Shown: piece after piece, positions 8,067 to 17,303 of the stretch | How the letters are laid out: each line of letters starts with the position of its first letter | Numbering within the stretch: the first letter of the stretch is position 1 | DNA from: Candidatus Pullichristensenella excrementigallinarum | Lineage (GTDB): Bacteria > Bacillota > Clostridia > Christensenellales > Aristaeellaceae | Reading direction: 5' to 3' | Length of the DNA: 37,197 bases | Assembly (NCBI GenBank): GCA_018714825.1 | Contig: DVMU01000184.1 | Coordinates: forward strand, 1 to 37,197 | The notes under the pieces: model-generated | What the model saw: the letters and a program-made list of their open reading frames with translations, nothing else | Databases searched by the model: none | What the model was told of the DNA's origin: nothing | Made by a program: the position numbers and the translations under genes

Positions 8067-11000
8067 ATGCAGTTTACCAAAGAACAGCAGCGGGCGATCG
8101 ATGCCCGGGGAGAAAACCTGCTTTTGTCGGCGGCGGCGGGTTCGGGAAAGACCTCCGTTCTGGTGGAACGCATTCTCTCGCTCATCCGGGAAGGCGCGGA
8201 TGTGGACAGGATGCTGGTGGTCACCTTCACCCGCGCCGCGGCCCAGGACATGCGCAAGAAGCTGACCTCGCGGCTTTCCCGGAGAGCCGCCGAGGGAGAT
8301 TCGCGCTGCCGCGAACAACTTCTGCGCTTAGATCGCGCCTGCATTTCAACTTTGCACGGTTTCTGCGCGGAATTCCTGCGCGCAAATTTTGAGGCCGCGG
8401 GGGTGGACCCCTCCTTCCGCGTATTGGACGATGTGGAGGATGCGCGCCTGCTCGACGAGGCGCTGGATCAGGCGCTGGAAGAAGCCTATTCGGAAGATGA
8501 CGAGGCCCTGCGCGCTCTGGATGACGGCCGCGGCCCCAAGCGCGTGCGCGAACTCGCGCGGGATCTGTATGCGTTTTTGTGCGAGCGGCCGGAACCGGAA
8601 GCGTGGCTTGCCTCGTTTGCAGACCCGGCTGAGGAAATTTTGGAACGCTGGAAGCAGGAAATTCTCCGCTCGGCGCAACTTTCCGTGCGCAAGGCGCTTT
8701 TGCATTCGTCCCTGGCCTCCTCCACGCCCGGCTGCCCTGCGCACTATGTCGCGGCGCTGGAAATCGACCAGGAAGCGCTGATGCGCCTGTTGGCGCTGGA
8801 GGACTATGAACAGCTTCGCCTGGCCTTGCGGGAATTCAAGCAGGCGCGCCCCTCCGGCCGCATCAAGGATGTGGACGCGGCGGTCATGGATCGCGTCAAA
8901 TGGCTGCGCAGCGCGGCGGCGCGCGCCCTTTCTTCGGCCAAGATCCTGGATCTTCCGCTTGAGCAGGCGCGCGCGGACATGCGTTCCCTCATGCCGGAGA
9001 TCCGGCGTCTTGGAAAAATCGCGCTGGACGTGGGCCGGGCGCACGATCTGCGAAAGGCCGAGCGTTCCGGGCTTTCCTATGCGGATTTGGAGCGTTATAC
9101 TTTGCGCGCCCTGCAAAAAGAAGAGGTCGCTTCCCTCGCGCGCGAACAATACGACCATGTGTTCGTGGACGAATATCAGGATGTCTCCGATGTGCAGCAG
9201 GCCCTGATCGAGCGGGTTTCCCGGGGGGACAACCTGTTCCTCGTGGGCGATGTCAAGCAGTCCATCTATCGCTTTCGCCAGGCCGAACCGGGAATATTTT
9301 TAAATTGTTACCACCGCTTTCAGGAGGGAAACGGCGGAAAGCTTTTGCCCCTTACAAAGAACTTCCGTTCCAAAGCGCCGATTCTCGATCTGGTCAATGC
9401 GGTCTTTGAACGCGCGATGATCGGAGGAGACGCCGAAATCGTCTATGACGATCTCGCCCGGCTGCATCTGGGGCTTGCGCCCGAAGAGGGATTGCCCGTT
9501 CCGGAAATTCACATCCTCGATGAGTCCCTCTGCGCTGGCGATACGGAGGAAATGGACGAAGAAATCCTCGAAATGGGGCGTTCCCAGCGAGAGGCCCTGA
9601 TCATCGCCGAGCGCATTCATTCCCTGATGGCCGAAGATCCCGATCTGCGCTATCGGGACATCGCGATTCTGACCCGCGCAAAGCAATCGGCGTTTTCGCA
9701 GATCGTGCCGGTTTTGCTCTCGGAGGGAATCCCCGCCTATGCCGAAGGGGTCGCCGGGTATTATGACGCATTGGAAATCCGCATAGCGCTCTCGCTTCTT
9801 CGGCTTTTGGACAATCCCCGCAGTGACGTGGAATTGATCGGGGTTCTGCGCTCCGGCGCGGTGGGGCTGGATGTGGAAGACCTGGCGCAGATCCGCATTT
9901 TTTCCCGCGACACTGCGTTTGTGGACGCGGCCCGGCTCTATGCCCAAGAAGGGGCGGAACCGCTTCGCGGCAAGCTGCGGGACTTTTTTGCGCGGTTTTC
10001 CTCCTGGCAAGTCCGCAAAGAAGTCTTGCCGCTGGGCGAATTTGTGCGCCTGGTACTGGATGAAAGCGGCCTTTATTCGATCCTGGGCGTGCTTCCCGGC
10101 GGAGCCCGCCGCCAGGCGAATCTGGAACGCCTGATCAAGCAGGCGGCGGATTTTGATCGCCTGCGTTCGGGAAGCCTGACGCGCTTTTTGCTACACGCCC
10201 AATATCTGGAACAGCGGGGCGATGCGGACGGTGCGACGGTCCTTGGGGAAAACGACGATGTGGTTCGCCTGATGACCATTCACAAAAGCAAAGGTCTGGA
10301 ATTTCCGGTGGTCATCGGCGCGCTCACCGCCCGCTCCTTCCGCAGTCGCCGCGGGGAAGACAATCTTCTGGCCCACCGCGATTTGGGAATCGGGATGCTG
10401 TACGTCGATCCGAAGCTTCGAACCCGGCGCTCCACCCTGCCGTTCGAGGCCATCCGCGAGCGCAGGCGGCGCGAAGACGCGGCGGAAGAACTCCGCCTTC
10501 TCTATGTGCTCCTCACGCGGGCAAAGTCGCGGCTGATTCTCACCGGAAGCGTGCGCAATTACGAGACCGAGCAGGCCGTTGCCCGCGCTTCCCAGGCCCG
10601 CGTGGGCATGGCGGACAGCCACCTGCAGGTGGTTCTGGGCGCGTTGCTCACCGCCGTGGACGAGGGATGCGCTCCCCGCGCGCACATCCTCTGCCATTCG
10701 CCCGCCGCTCTTCGCGCCAGCGCGCCCGCCCGGCAGACGCAAGAGGGGTTGGCGCTGTTTGACAACATCCTCTCCTCCCCGGATACGCCCGAGAGCCGCG
10801 CGCTTCGCGAGGCCATGCTCTGGCAATACCCCGACGCCCTTTCGGTGCGCCGGCCGCTGAAGCTCACCGCTTCCGGCCTCCTGCGCGAATTGGAAGGGCC
10901 GGAGGAGATCCCCCCGCTGGAGCCCCGGCCTCGCTTTCTTTCCGAAGAGGGAGCCATGACCGGCGCCGAACGCGGAAGCGCCTACCATCGCGCGCTGCAG

Positions 11001-11492
11001 GCAATGGATCTGGCCGCGCTGCGCGGGCGCGAAGGCGCCGCGCTGCGGGAAGAAATCGTTCGCCAGCTGGACTCCATGCAGAAAAAAAACCTCCTCGAAA
11101 GACAGCAGGCCGCCGCGATCTCGCCGGCCAAACTCGCCCGCTTTTTTGCGCAGGATCCGGGAAATCGGATGCTGCAGGCACAGACAATCCGGCGAGAATG
11201 GCCGTTTAACGTGATGTTGCGCGTTTCGGAGGCGCTGGAATCCGAGGCGGAAGATCCCTTTCAAGATGCGGAATTGCTCGTACAGGGCACGATCGATTGC
11301 TGCTTCCTCGAAGAAGGCGAATGGATCTTGCTCGATTACAAGACCGACGGCGCAAGCGATTTGGAAGGTCTGAAGCGGCACTACGCGCGGCAGTTGGGCA
11401 TATACGCGCTCGCGCTGGAGCGCATTACGGGAATTCGCGTGCGTTCCAAAGGGCTTTGCCTGCTCTCCTCGGGAAAGACGCTATGGCTGTGA
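8067..11492 (+). CDS. addA: ATP-dependent helicase/nuclease subunit AddA
   Basis: N-term MQFTKEQQRAIDARGENLLLSAAAGSGKTSVLVERIL, VDEYQDVSDVQQALI, MTIHKSKGLEFPVV, C-terminal RecB-family nuclease motif WILLDYKTD. Confidence 0.94.
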   Translation: MQFTKEQQRAIDARGENLLLSAAAGSGKTSVLVERILSLIREGADVDRMLVVTFTRAAAQDMRKKLTSRLSRRAAEGDSRCREQLLRLDRACISTLHGFCAEFLRANFEAAGVDPSFRVLDDVEDARLLDEALDQALEEAYSEDDEALRALDDGRGPKRVRELARDLYAFLCERPEPEAWLASFADPAEEILERWKQEILRSAQLSVRKALLHSSLASSTPGCPAHYVAALEIDQEALMRLLALEDYEQLRLALREFKQARPSGRIKDVDAAVMDRVKWLRSAAARALSSAKILDLPLEQARADMRSLMPEIRRLGKIALDVGRAHDLRKAERSGLSYADLERYTLRALQKEEVASLAREQYDHVFVDEYQDVSDVQQALIERVSRGDNLFLVGDVKQSIYRFRQAEPGIFLNCYHRFQEGNGGKLLPLTKNFRSKAPILDLVNAVFERAMIGGDAEIVYDDLARLHLGLAPEEGLPVPEIHILDESLCAGDTEEMDEEILEMGRSQREALIIAERIHSLMAEDPDLRYRDIAILTRAKQSAFSQIVPVLLSEGIPAYAEGVAGYYDALEIRIALSLLRLLDNPRSDVELIGVLRSGAVGLDVEDLAQIRIFSRDTAFVDAARLYAQEGAEPLRGKLRDFFARFSSWQVRKEVLPLGEFVRLVLDESGLYSILGVLPGGARRQANLERLIKQAADFDRLRSGSLTRFLLHAQYLEQRGDADGATVLGENDDVVRLMTIHKSKGLEFPVVIGALTARSFRSRRGEDNLLAHRDLGIGMLYVDPKLRTRRSTLPFEAIRERRRREDAAEELRLLYVLLTRAKSRLILTGSVRNYETEQAVARASQARVGMADSHLQVVLGALLTAVDEGCAPRAHILCHSPAALRASAPARQTQEGLALFDNILSSPDTPESRALREAMLWQYPDALSVRRPLKLTASGLLRELEGPEEIPPLEPRPRFLSEEGAMTGAERGSAYHRALQAMDLAALRGREGAALREEIVRQLDSMQKKNLLERQQAAAISPAKLARFFAQDPGNRMLQAQTIRREWPFNVMLRVSEALESEAEDPFQDAELLVQGTIDCCFLEEGEWILLDYKTDGASDLEGLKRHYARQLGIYALALERITGIRVRSKGLCLLSSGKTLWL

Positions 11493-11500
11493 GGGAAATT

Positions 11501-11908
11501 ATGAAAATTTTGATTGTAGACGGACAAGGCGGAGGAATTGGAAAGTTGCTCATTCAGGCCATTCGCGCCGCGCTGCCCGAAGCGGAAATTACCGCCGTGG
11601 GCACCAACGCGCTGGCCACTGCGGCCATGCTGCGCGCGGGCGCGGCGCGGGGCGCGACCGGGGAAAACGCGGTGCGCGTCCAATCCCGGCGGGTAGACGC
11701 GATCGTCGGGCCGGTGGGAATCGTCGTCGCGGACGCGCTGCTGGGCGAAGTCACGCCCGCCATGGCGCTGGCCATCGGTCAAAGTCCGGCCATGAAGATC
11801 CTGATTCCGGTCAATCAGTGCGAAAACTATATCGTGGGCGTTCCGGATTTGCAGCTCCCGGCGCTGGTTTCCCAGGCCGTGGAGCGCTTGCAGTCCCTTT
11901 CGCAGTAA
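11501..11908 (+). CDS. DUF3842 family protein
   Basis: MKILIVDGQGGGIGKLLIQAIRAALPEAEITAVGTNALATAAMLRAGAARGATGENAV...GPVGIVVADALLGEVTPAMA, sequence pattern recalled for DUF3842. Confidence 0.75.
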   Translation: MKILIVDGQGGGIGKLLIQAIRAALPEAEITAVGTNALATAAMLRAGAARGATGENAVRVQSRRVDAIVGPVGIVVADALLGEVTPAMALAIGQSPAMKILIPVNQCENYIVGVPDLQLPALVSQAVERLQSLSQ

Positions 11909-11923
11909 ACTTCGGCAAGGGAT

Positions 11924-11976
11924 CGAAAAAAACGGCTGTCTGGCGAAAGGCTCAGCGGTTCGAACCCGCCGTTTCG
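11924..11976 (+). ncRNA. Candidate structured leader (three-way junction) upstream of dpaA
   Basis: AAACGGC...GCCGTTT perfect 7-bp closing stem (11929-11936 region with 11968-11974) enclosing CTGGC-GAAA-GGCTCAG and GGTTCGAACC helices. Confidence 0.4.
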
Positions 11977-11988
11977 CTCTCGCATAGG

Positions 11989-12018
11989 ATACCCCATCGG
12001 AAGGTGGGGTGTTTTTTT
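11989..12018 (+). terminator. Terminator-like hairpin overlapping the dpaA SD region
   Basis: ATACCCCA-TCGGAAGG-TGGGGTGT followed by TTTTTTT; ATG of dpaA is at 12020. Confidence 0.75.
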
Positions 12019-12019
12019 C

Positions 12020-12820
12020 ATGGATATTTTGGTCCTCGGCGGAGACCGCCGCTTTACCATACTGACAAAAATGCTCGTCGCGCGCGGATTGCACGCGCGT
12101 TGGGTGGGCGATGCGGAAGAGGGCGTGCCCCTCGCGCCTTTGGAGGCTGTCGGACGGGCGGAAATGATCGTTCTCAATTCGCCGTTAAAGCTGGCCGGCG
12201 TCAGCTGGGAAGATGTCCTCAAAGAGGCGCAGCCCGGCACGCAATTTATCTTCTGCGGCCCGCAGCCCATGCCTGCCGGAGCGGAAGGAATCGACCTTTC
12301 GCAGGATGAGACCTTCCTGCGCCGCAACGCGCGCCTCACTGCGGAAGGCGCGATCTTTTCGGCCGCGGGCGTGCTCGAATCGGCGCTGATGGATTGCCGG
12401 GTCCTCGTGATCGGTTGGGGCCGCATCGGCCGAGCCTTGGCCGAAAAGCTGCTGGCACTGGGCGCGAAAGTCACCGTGGCCTCGCGTTCCGAACGGAACC
12501 GGCGCGCCGCGATGCTTCTGGGCGCGCAGGCCGTAGATACATCCGAACTCTCCGGAGCGCTTCCGGGCCATCAGGTCGTATTTTCCACGCCCGCCGTTCC
12601 CGTCCTCGGGCGCGGAGAGCTCTCTCGCCTGGATCCTGAATGCCTGGTCATCGATTTGTCCAGCGCGCCCTATGGAGTGGATCTCAGCGCGGCGCGGGAA
12701 AAAAACATCCGCGCCTGGCGCGAACCGGGCCTTCCGGGGCGCTACTGTCCCGAAAGCGCGGCGCGCGTGCTGCTCTCGCACATTTTGGACCTTCGCAAGG
12801 GAGGCGTTCGCCATGACTGA
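12020..12820 (+). CDS. dpaA: Dipicolinate synthase subunit A (SpoVFA)
   Basis: MDILVLGGDRRFTILTKMLVARGL..., VLVIGWGRIGRALAEKLLALGAKVTVASR, C-terminal WREPGLPGRYCPESAARVLLSHIL. Confidence 0.9.
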   Translation: MDILVLGGDRRFTILTKMLVARGLHARWVGDAEEGVPLAPLEAVGRAEMIVLNSPLKLAGVSWEDVLKEAQPGTQFIFCGPQPMPAGAEGIDLSQDETFLRRNARLTAEGAIFSAAGVLESALMDCRVLVIGWGRIGRALAEKLLALGAKVTVASRSERNRRAAMLLGAQAVDTSELSGALPGHQVVFSTPAVPVLGRGELSRLDPECLVIDLSSAPYGVDLSAAREKNIRAWREPGLPGRYCPESAARVLLSHILDLRKGGVRHD

Positions 12821-13394
12821 TCTCAAGGGAGCCCGCGTGGGAATCGCCATGACCGGCTCGTTCTGCACCTTCCAGAGCGCGTTTTCGGCCTTTGAAGCGC
12901 TCAAGGCCGCGGGCGCGGATCTGTATCCCATTCAATCGGAAAACGCCTATTGCCTGGACACCCGTTTCGGCGCCGCCCAGCAAATGCGTCAACGGCTGGA
13001 GGACATCGCGGGGCGCGAAATCTGGCACACGCTGCAACAGGTCGAGCCGATCGGCCCCAAGAAGCTCCTGGATCTCCTGGTCATCGCTCCCTGCACGGGC
13101 AACACCCTCGCCAAGCTCGCCAACGCCATCGCGGACACCAGCGTCACCATGGCCGCAAAATCGCATCTGCGCAATTCGCGTCCGGTGCTCATCGGCATCT
13201 CCTCCAACGACGGCCTCGCGCGTTCCGCGCGCAATCTTGGCGCGCTCTTAGCAGAGAAGCACTTTTTCTTCGTTCCCTTCCGGCAAGACGACTGCAACGG
13301 CAAGCCTTTCTCCCTGGTCGCGGATTTGACATTGCTTCCCGAAGCGGCCTCCCTGGCGCTGGAGGGAAAACAGATGCAGCCGATTCTGCGTTAG
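12813..13394 (+). CDS. dpaB: Dipicolinate synthase subunit B (SpoVFB, flavoprotein fold)
   Basis: MTDLKGARVGIAMTGSFCTFQSAFSAFEALKAAGADLYPIQSENAYCLDTRFG...LLDLLVIAPCTGNTLAKLANAIADTSVTMAAKSHLRN; overlaps dpaA by 8 bp. Confidence 0.93.
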   Translation: MTDLKGARVGIAMTGSFCTFQSAFSAFEALKAAGADLYPIQSENAYCLDTRFGAAQQMRQRLEDIAGREIWHTLQQVEPIGPKKLLDLLVIAPCTGNTLAKLANAIADTSVTMAAKSHLRNSRPVLIGISSNDGLARSARNLGALLAEKHFFFVPFRQDDCNGKPFSLVADLTLLPEAASLALEGKQMQPILR

Positions 13395-14143
13395 CGTGCG
13401 CCATCAGATGGATCAAAGGCCCAGCCGAATTCGCCGTGATAGATCATTTGCCGGGTCATGCCGCCGTCCGCCACCAGTTCCTGCCCGGTGATGAACCCCG
13501 CGCGCTCGCTGAGCAAAAACAAGATCGCCTCTACAATGTCCCGCGGCGTTCCAATGCGCCCTACGGGCTGCTGCCGATGATCGGCCGGGGTGTTTTGCAA
13601 GCCGTCTCCCGTCTCGATCCAGCCGGGCAAAACGGCGTTGACCCGCACCCGGCCCGCCAGGCTCATCGCCATGGCGTGCGTCAGGGCGGAAATCGCGCCC
13701 TTGGCGGCGGTATAACTTTCGGTGTCCGGCTGCGACATGCGCGCGCGGCTCGAAGAAAGGTTGACCACCGCCGCGCCGGGCCGAAAATGGTCGCGGAACC
13801 TGCGCGTCAGTTCATAGGGCGCGCAGGCCCCGACCTTGAGCACATAGAGAAATTCCTCCCAGGAGCAATCCGAAACAAGCCCGGCGCGCGAAAGGCAGGC
13901 ATTGTTGATCAGGAAATCGACCCCGCTGAAACGCGCGATCACCTGATCGGCAAAGTCCGCCAGCGCCGCAGGATCGGCGATATCGCCCCGCGCCGCGAAA
14001 TCGCAGGCATAGTCGATTTCCTCCAAATCCATCTGCGCAACGCGCGCGCCGCGCGAAAGCAGCTCTTGGGCGACGGCGCGCCCGATTCCCCGCGCGCCTC
14101 CGGTCAAAACGCAGATCTTTCCGGCAAATTCGTTCTGTTGCAT
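13391..14143 (-). CDS. SDR family oxidoreductase
   Basis: GKICVLTGGARGIGRAVAQEL (TGxxxGIG), NNACLSRAG, SSSRARMSQPDTESYTAAKGAI (S-Y-K), PGWIETGD; start MQQNEF with GGAGGGGAAG. Confidence 0.92.
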   Translation of the reverse strand: MQQNEFAGKICVLTGGARGIGRAVAQELLSRGARVAQMDLEEIDYACDFAARGDIADPAALADFADQVIARFSGVDFLINNACLSRAGLVSDCSWEEFLYVLKVGACAPYELTRRFRDHFRPGAAVVNLSSSRARMSQPDTESYTAAKGAISALTHAMAMSLAGRVRVNAVLPGWIETGDGLQNTPADHRQQPVGRIGTPRDIVEAILFLLSERAGFITGQELVADGGMTRQMIYHGEFGWAFDPSDGAR

Positions 14144-14201
14144 TTCTTCCCCTCCATAAAATTTCGCCGCCCCTTGCGGAGCGGCGACGCTTTTCGGTTC
14201 T

Positions 14202-15743
14202 CTATTTTGCAAATTCCACAGACCGCGTCTCGCGGATGACGTTGACCTTGATCTGTCCCGGATATTCCATCTCGCTCTCGATCTTTTTGACGATCTCCTT
14301 GGCGAGAACAAGCGTTCCGGCATCGTTGACATCCTCGGGCTTGACGATGATGCGCACCTCGCGGCCGGACTGGATCGCATAGCAGGTTTCCACGCCATCG
14401 AAGGAATAGGCGATGGACTCGAGCTTCTCCAGGCGCTTGATGTAGTTCTCCAGCGATTCGCGCCGCGCGCCCGGACGGGCGGCGGAGATGGCGTCGGCAG
14501 CCTGCACCAACACGGCCTCGACCGACTGGGGCTCCACGTCGTTGTGGTGCGCCATGATGCAGTTGATCACATGGTCGTTCTCGCGGAACTTCTTGGCCAA
14601 TTCCGCACCGATGCTCACATGCGTGCCCTCGACTTCGTGATCGATGGCCTTGCCGATGTCGTGCAGAAGTCCCGCACGCTTGGCAACCTGCACATCCGCG
14701 CCCAATTCCGCGGCCATCGCGCCGGCCAGATGGCTGACCTCGATGGAGTGCTTGAGCACGTTCTGGCCGTAGCTGGTGCGATACCGCATCCTGCCCAGCA
14801 ACTTGACCAGTTCCGGATGAATGGAATGGAGATTGGTTTCAAAGATCGCCTGTTCTCCCGCCTCCCGGATCTGCTGATCGACTTCCTTGCGGGCCTTCTC
14901 CACCATTTCCTCAATGCGAGCGGGATGGATGCGCCCATCCATGATCAGTTTTTCCAGCGCAATGCGCGCGATCTCTCGCCGCACCGGATCAAAGGCCGAA
15001 ATGATGACGGCTTCGGGCGTATCGTCGATGATCAGGTCCACGCCGGTCGCGGTTTCCAGGGTACGGATGTTGCGCCCTTCGCGGCCGATGATGCGGCCCT
15101 TCATATCGTCGTTGGGAAGCGCGACGACGCTGACCGTCGTCTCCGCCACATGATCCGCAGCGCACTTCTGGATCGCCATGGCGATGATGTTGCGCGCCTT
15201 CTTGTCCGCTTCTTCCTTGGCGCGGCCCTCGATCTCGCGCACCATCACGGCCGCGTCGTGATAGGCGTCCTTCTGTACCCTGGAAATCAGGATATTCTTG
15301 GCGTCCTCCATGGACAGGCTGGCGATGCGCTGCAATTCCTTTTCCTGCTTGGAATGCATTTCCTGCGCCTCTTGTTCCAGCCGTTCGACATTGGCGTATT
15401 TCTCATTGAGCGCTTCCTCGCGCGCCTCGAGATTGTCGAATTTCTTGTCCATCGCCTCTTCGCGCTGCGTCACCCTGCGCTCCAGTCGCGTCACCTCACT
15501 GCGGCGGTCGCGCACTTCCTTATCCAATTCGCTTTTGAGGCGAATGACCTCTTCCTTGGCCTCAAGCAAGGCCTCCTTTTTCTTATCTTCCGCCTTACGG
15601 GTCGCGTCTTCGAGCATATTGCGAACGAACTCTTCCGTCTGCCCGATTTTCTTTTCCATTGCGTTTTTGCGGTAAAGGTACCCTCCCGCAAGGCCGATGC
15701 CCAACGCCACGATCGCGATGAGCAAATAGACCAAAAACTGCAA
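14202..15743 (-). CDS. rny: Ribonuclease Y
   Basis: N-terminal TM plus long coiled coil; KH segment [54 protein letters not shown] domain [19 protein letters not shown]-term [20 protein letters not shown]. Confidence 0.97.
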   Translation of the reverse strand: MQFLVYLLIAIVALGIGLAGGYLYRKNAMEKKIGQTEEFVRNMLEDATRKAEDKKKEALLEAKEEVIRLKSELDKEVRDRRSEVTRLERRVTQREEAMDKKFDNLEAREEALNEKYANVERLEQEAQEMHSKQEKELQRIASLSMEDAKNILISRVQKDAYHDAAVMVREIEGRAKEEADKKARNIIAMAIQKCAADHVAETTVSVVALPNDDMKGRIIGREGRNIRTLETATGVDLIIDDTPEAVIISAFDPVRREIARIALEKLIMDGRIHPARIEEMVEKARKEVDQQIREAGEQAIFETNLHSIHPELVKLLGRMRYRTSYGQNVLKHSIEVSHLAGAMAAELGADVQVAKRAGLLHDIGKAIDHEVEGTHVSIGAELAKKFRENDHVINCIMAHHNDVEPQSVEAVLVQAADAISAARPGARRESLENYIKRLEKLESIAYSFDGVETCYAIQSGREVRIIVKPEDVNDAGTLVLAKEIVKKIESEMEYPGQIKVNVIRETRSVEFAK

Positions 15744-15966
15744 GCGCCTGTTCCCTCCCTTTCCAAAAATTGATTAAAATCACACGGAAACGGCAAGGGC
15801 CAAGCGCACCAAAACAGCTATGAAAATCGACAGTTCAAGACATCGCCTATACCAAACAAGACCGCTCAAGCGGTGTTGTTATCCAGTACCGATCGTTTCC
15901 GATCGGGAATCTATCGTCAATCATCGGCCTTTGCCGCGAGCATACGATTGCCGTACGCATTCTTCT
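15744..15966 (-). ncRNA. Long structured 5' UTR of rny
   Basis: Promoter lies about 225 bp upstream of the rny ATG; leader contains GCGTACG-GCAAT-CGTATGC (15940-15958), CCGATCG-GAAA-CGATCGG (15889-15906) and ACCGC-TTGA-GCGGT (15861-15874) hairpins. Confidence 0.55.
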
Positions 15967-15971
15967 TATCT

Positions 15972-16000
15972 ATTGTAGACGCTTACAGGCAACTTGTCAA
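15972..16000 (-). promoter_or_regulatory. SigA promoter of rny
   Basis: Minus strand TTGACA-17 bp-TACAAT. Confidence 0.85.
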
Positions 16001-16076
16001 GCGCAGTTTGCCAAAGAACTGTTCATGAAATGTGACATTTTTTGTGCGTCCTGTCATATCTTTCAGATGCTCGCGC

Positions 16077-16643
16077 TCAGCGCGGCTTCGCGGCGTAACA
16101 GACACTTCTGCGCTGCGCCGTCATCACAAAATATCCGTCCGCTTCCCGAACCGTAACGCCGCCAAAGACGCTTGCGAGCTTGTTCGCGTACCAATTCCGC
16201 CGCTTGACCACCAAGGTCATTTCCCCGCCCAATTTGAGGCGGTTAAATCCCTTGAGAATAAATCCCTTGGCCACCTGAAAATCCGTCTGATATGGCGGAT
16301 TGGAGAGGATGCTGTCAAATCCGGCTTCCGGAATCCCGGAAAATCCCTCGGATTGGTAGACGCGCACCCCGGCAACTCCGTTTCTGCGCGCATTTTCCCG
16401 CGCGATTTCCACCGCCAACGGGTCGCAGTCCGCCATCACCACATTTTCCTCCCCTGCGATCTTTGCTGCCAACACGCCCACTGCGCCCCATCCGCATCCC
16501 AGATCAAGCACACGCATTCCCGGAAGAATGCGCGTCTGTTCCAGCATGGCGCGCGTGCCGCGGTCCAATCCGCGCGGCGAAAACAATCCCTCGTCCGTTT
16601 CAAATTCCAAATGAAACCCCAACGCGTCCACCCACACCGTCAT
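16077..16643 (-). CDS. Class I SAM-dependent methyltransferase (RsmC/RlmG-like small-domain type)
   Basis: MRVLDLGCGWGAVGVLAAK, DCDPLAVEIARENARRNG, SILSNPPYQTD. Confidence 0.88.
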   Translation of the reverse strand: MTVWVDALGFHLEFETDEGLFSPRGLDRGTRAMLEQTRILPGMRVLDLGCGWGAVGVLAAKIAGEENVVMADCDPLAVEIARENARRNGVAGVRVYQSEGFSGIPEAGFDSILSNPPYQTDFQVAKGFILKGFNRLKLGGEMTLVVKRRNWYANKLASVFGGVTVREADGYFVMTAQRRSVCYAAKPR

Positions 16644-16736
16644 CGCGCCGTCTCCTTTTCCCGAATCTCCGCTGCTCCGCTTTTATTATAGCATAATCCG
16701 CAGGAAATTTGGGAAAAATTGACGCGGAGGATGCCT

Positions 16737-17303
16737 ATGATCGTGACGCTTGCGGCGGCGTTGGCCGCGGGATTTTATCTGGTAAACGTGCCCGTGAAAG
16801 TCGCGTTTTTTCTGCGCGCGGGCACGGGCGCTGGCTTTGGCGTGGGAATCTCTGCCTTTGAGGGACGCTTCGCCCTGTGCCAAGCTGAAAGGCGCCTGCA
16901 AAAAAAGCACGTCGCGTCCAAAAAAGCCCGGCGCGCTTCCGGAAAAACGCCCGCCGATGCGCAAAAAATCATCCAGAGCGTGAAATTATACGCCCCCGCG
17001 GCGCGCCTTGCGCTGCGCCACACGCGCCTGGAACTTCTCAGCGCCAACGCGCGCCTGTCCTTTTCGGACGCCGCGCACACCGCGCTTCTCACGGGAAGCC
17101 TGCGCGCGCTGCTGGAAATCGTGGGCGCGTGTTTTTCCGCGCCCACCGACGCCCGCATAGAGCCGGATTTTTCCGGAGCCTCTACCTATATGGAAGTGCG
17201 CGGAATCGCTTCCATCGAATTGGGGTATATTATTCTCACCGCATCAAAGGCTTTAAACAGGAGGGTTTCAAAATGGATCGACATCCGATTGAAGGCATCA
17301 TGA
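16737..17303 (+). CDS. DUF2953-like membrane-anchored protein
   Basis: N-terminal TM; C-terminal ...YMEVRGIASIELGYIILTASKALNR; position immediately upstream of GerW; SD GCGGAGG 6 nt before ATG 16737. Confidence 0.6.
   Translation: MIVTLAAALAAGFYLVNVPVKVAFFLRAGTGAGFGVGISAFEGRFALCQAERRLQKKHVASKKARRASGKTPADAQKIIQSVKLYAPAARLALRHTRLELLSANARLSFSDAAHTALLTGSLRALLEIVGACFSAPTDARIEPDFSGASTYMEVRGIASIELGYIILTASKALNRRVSKWIDIRLKAS

Noticed and set aside
11951-11976. tRNA-like T-arm (GCGGTTCGAACCCGC) upstream of dpaA
   Set aside because: No acceptor, D or anticodon arm could be placed around it; better explained as part of a local leader fold.
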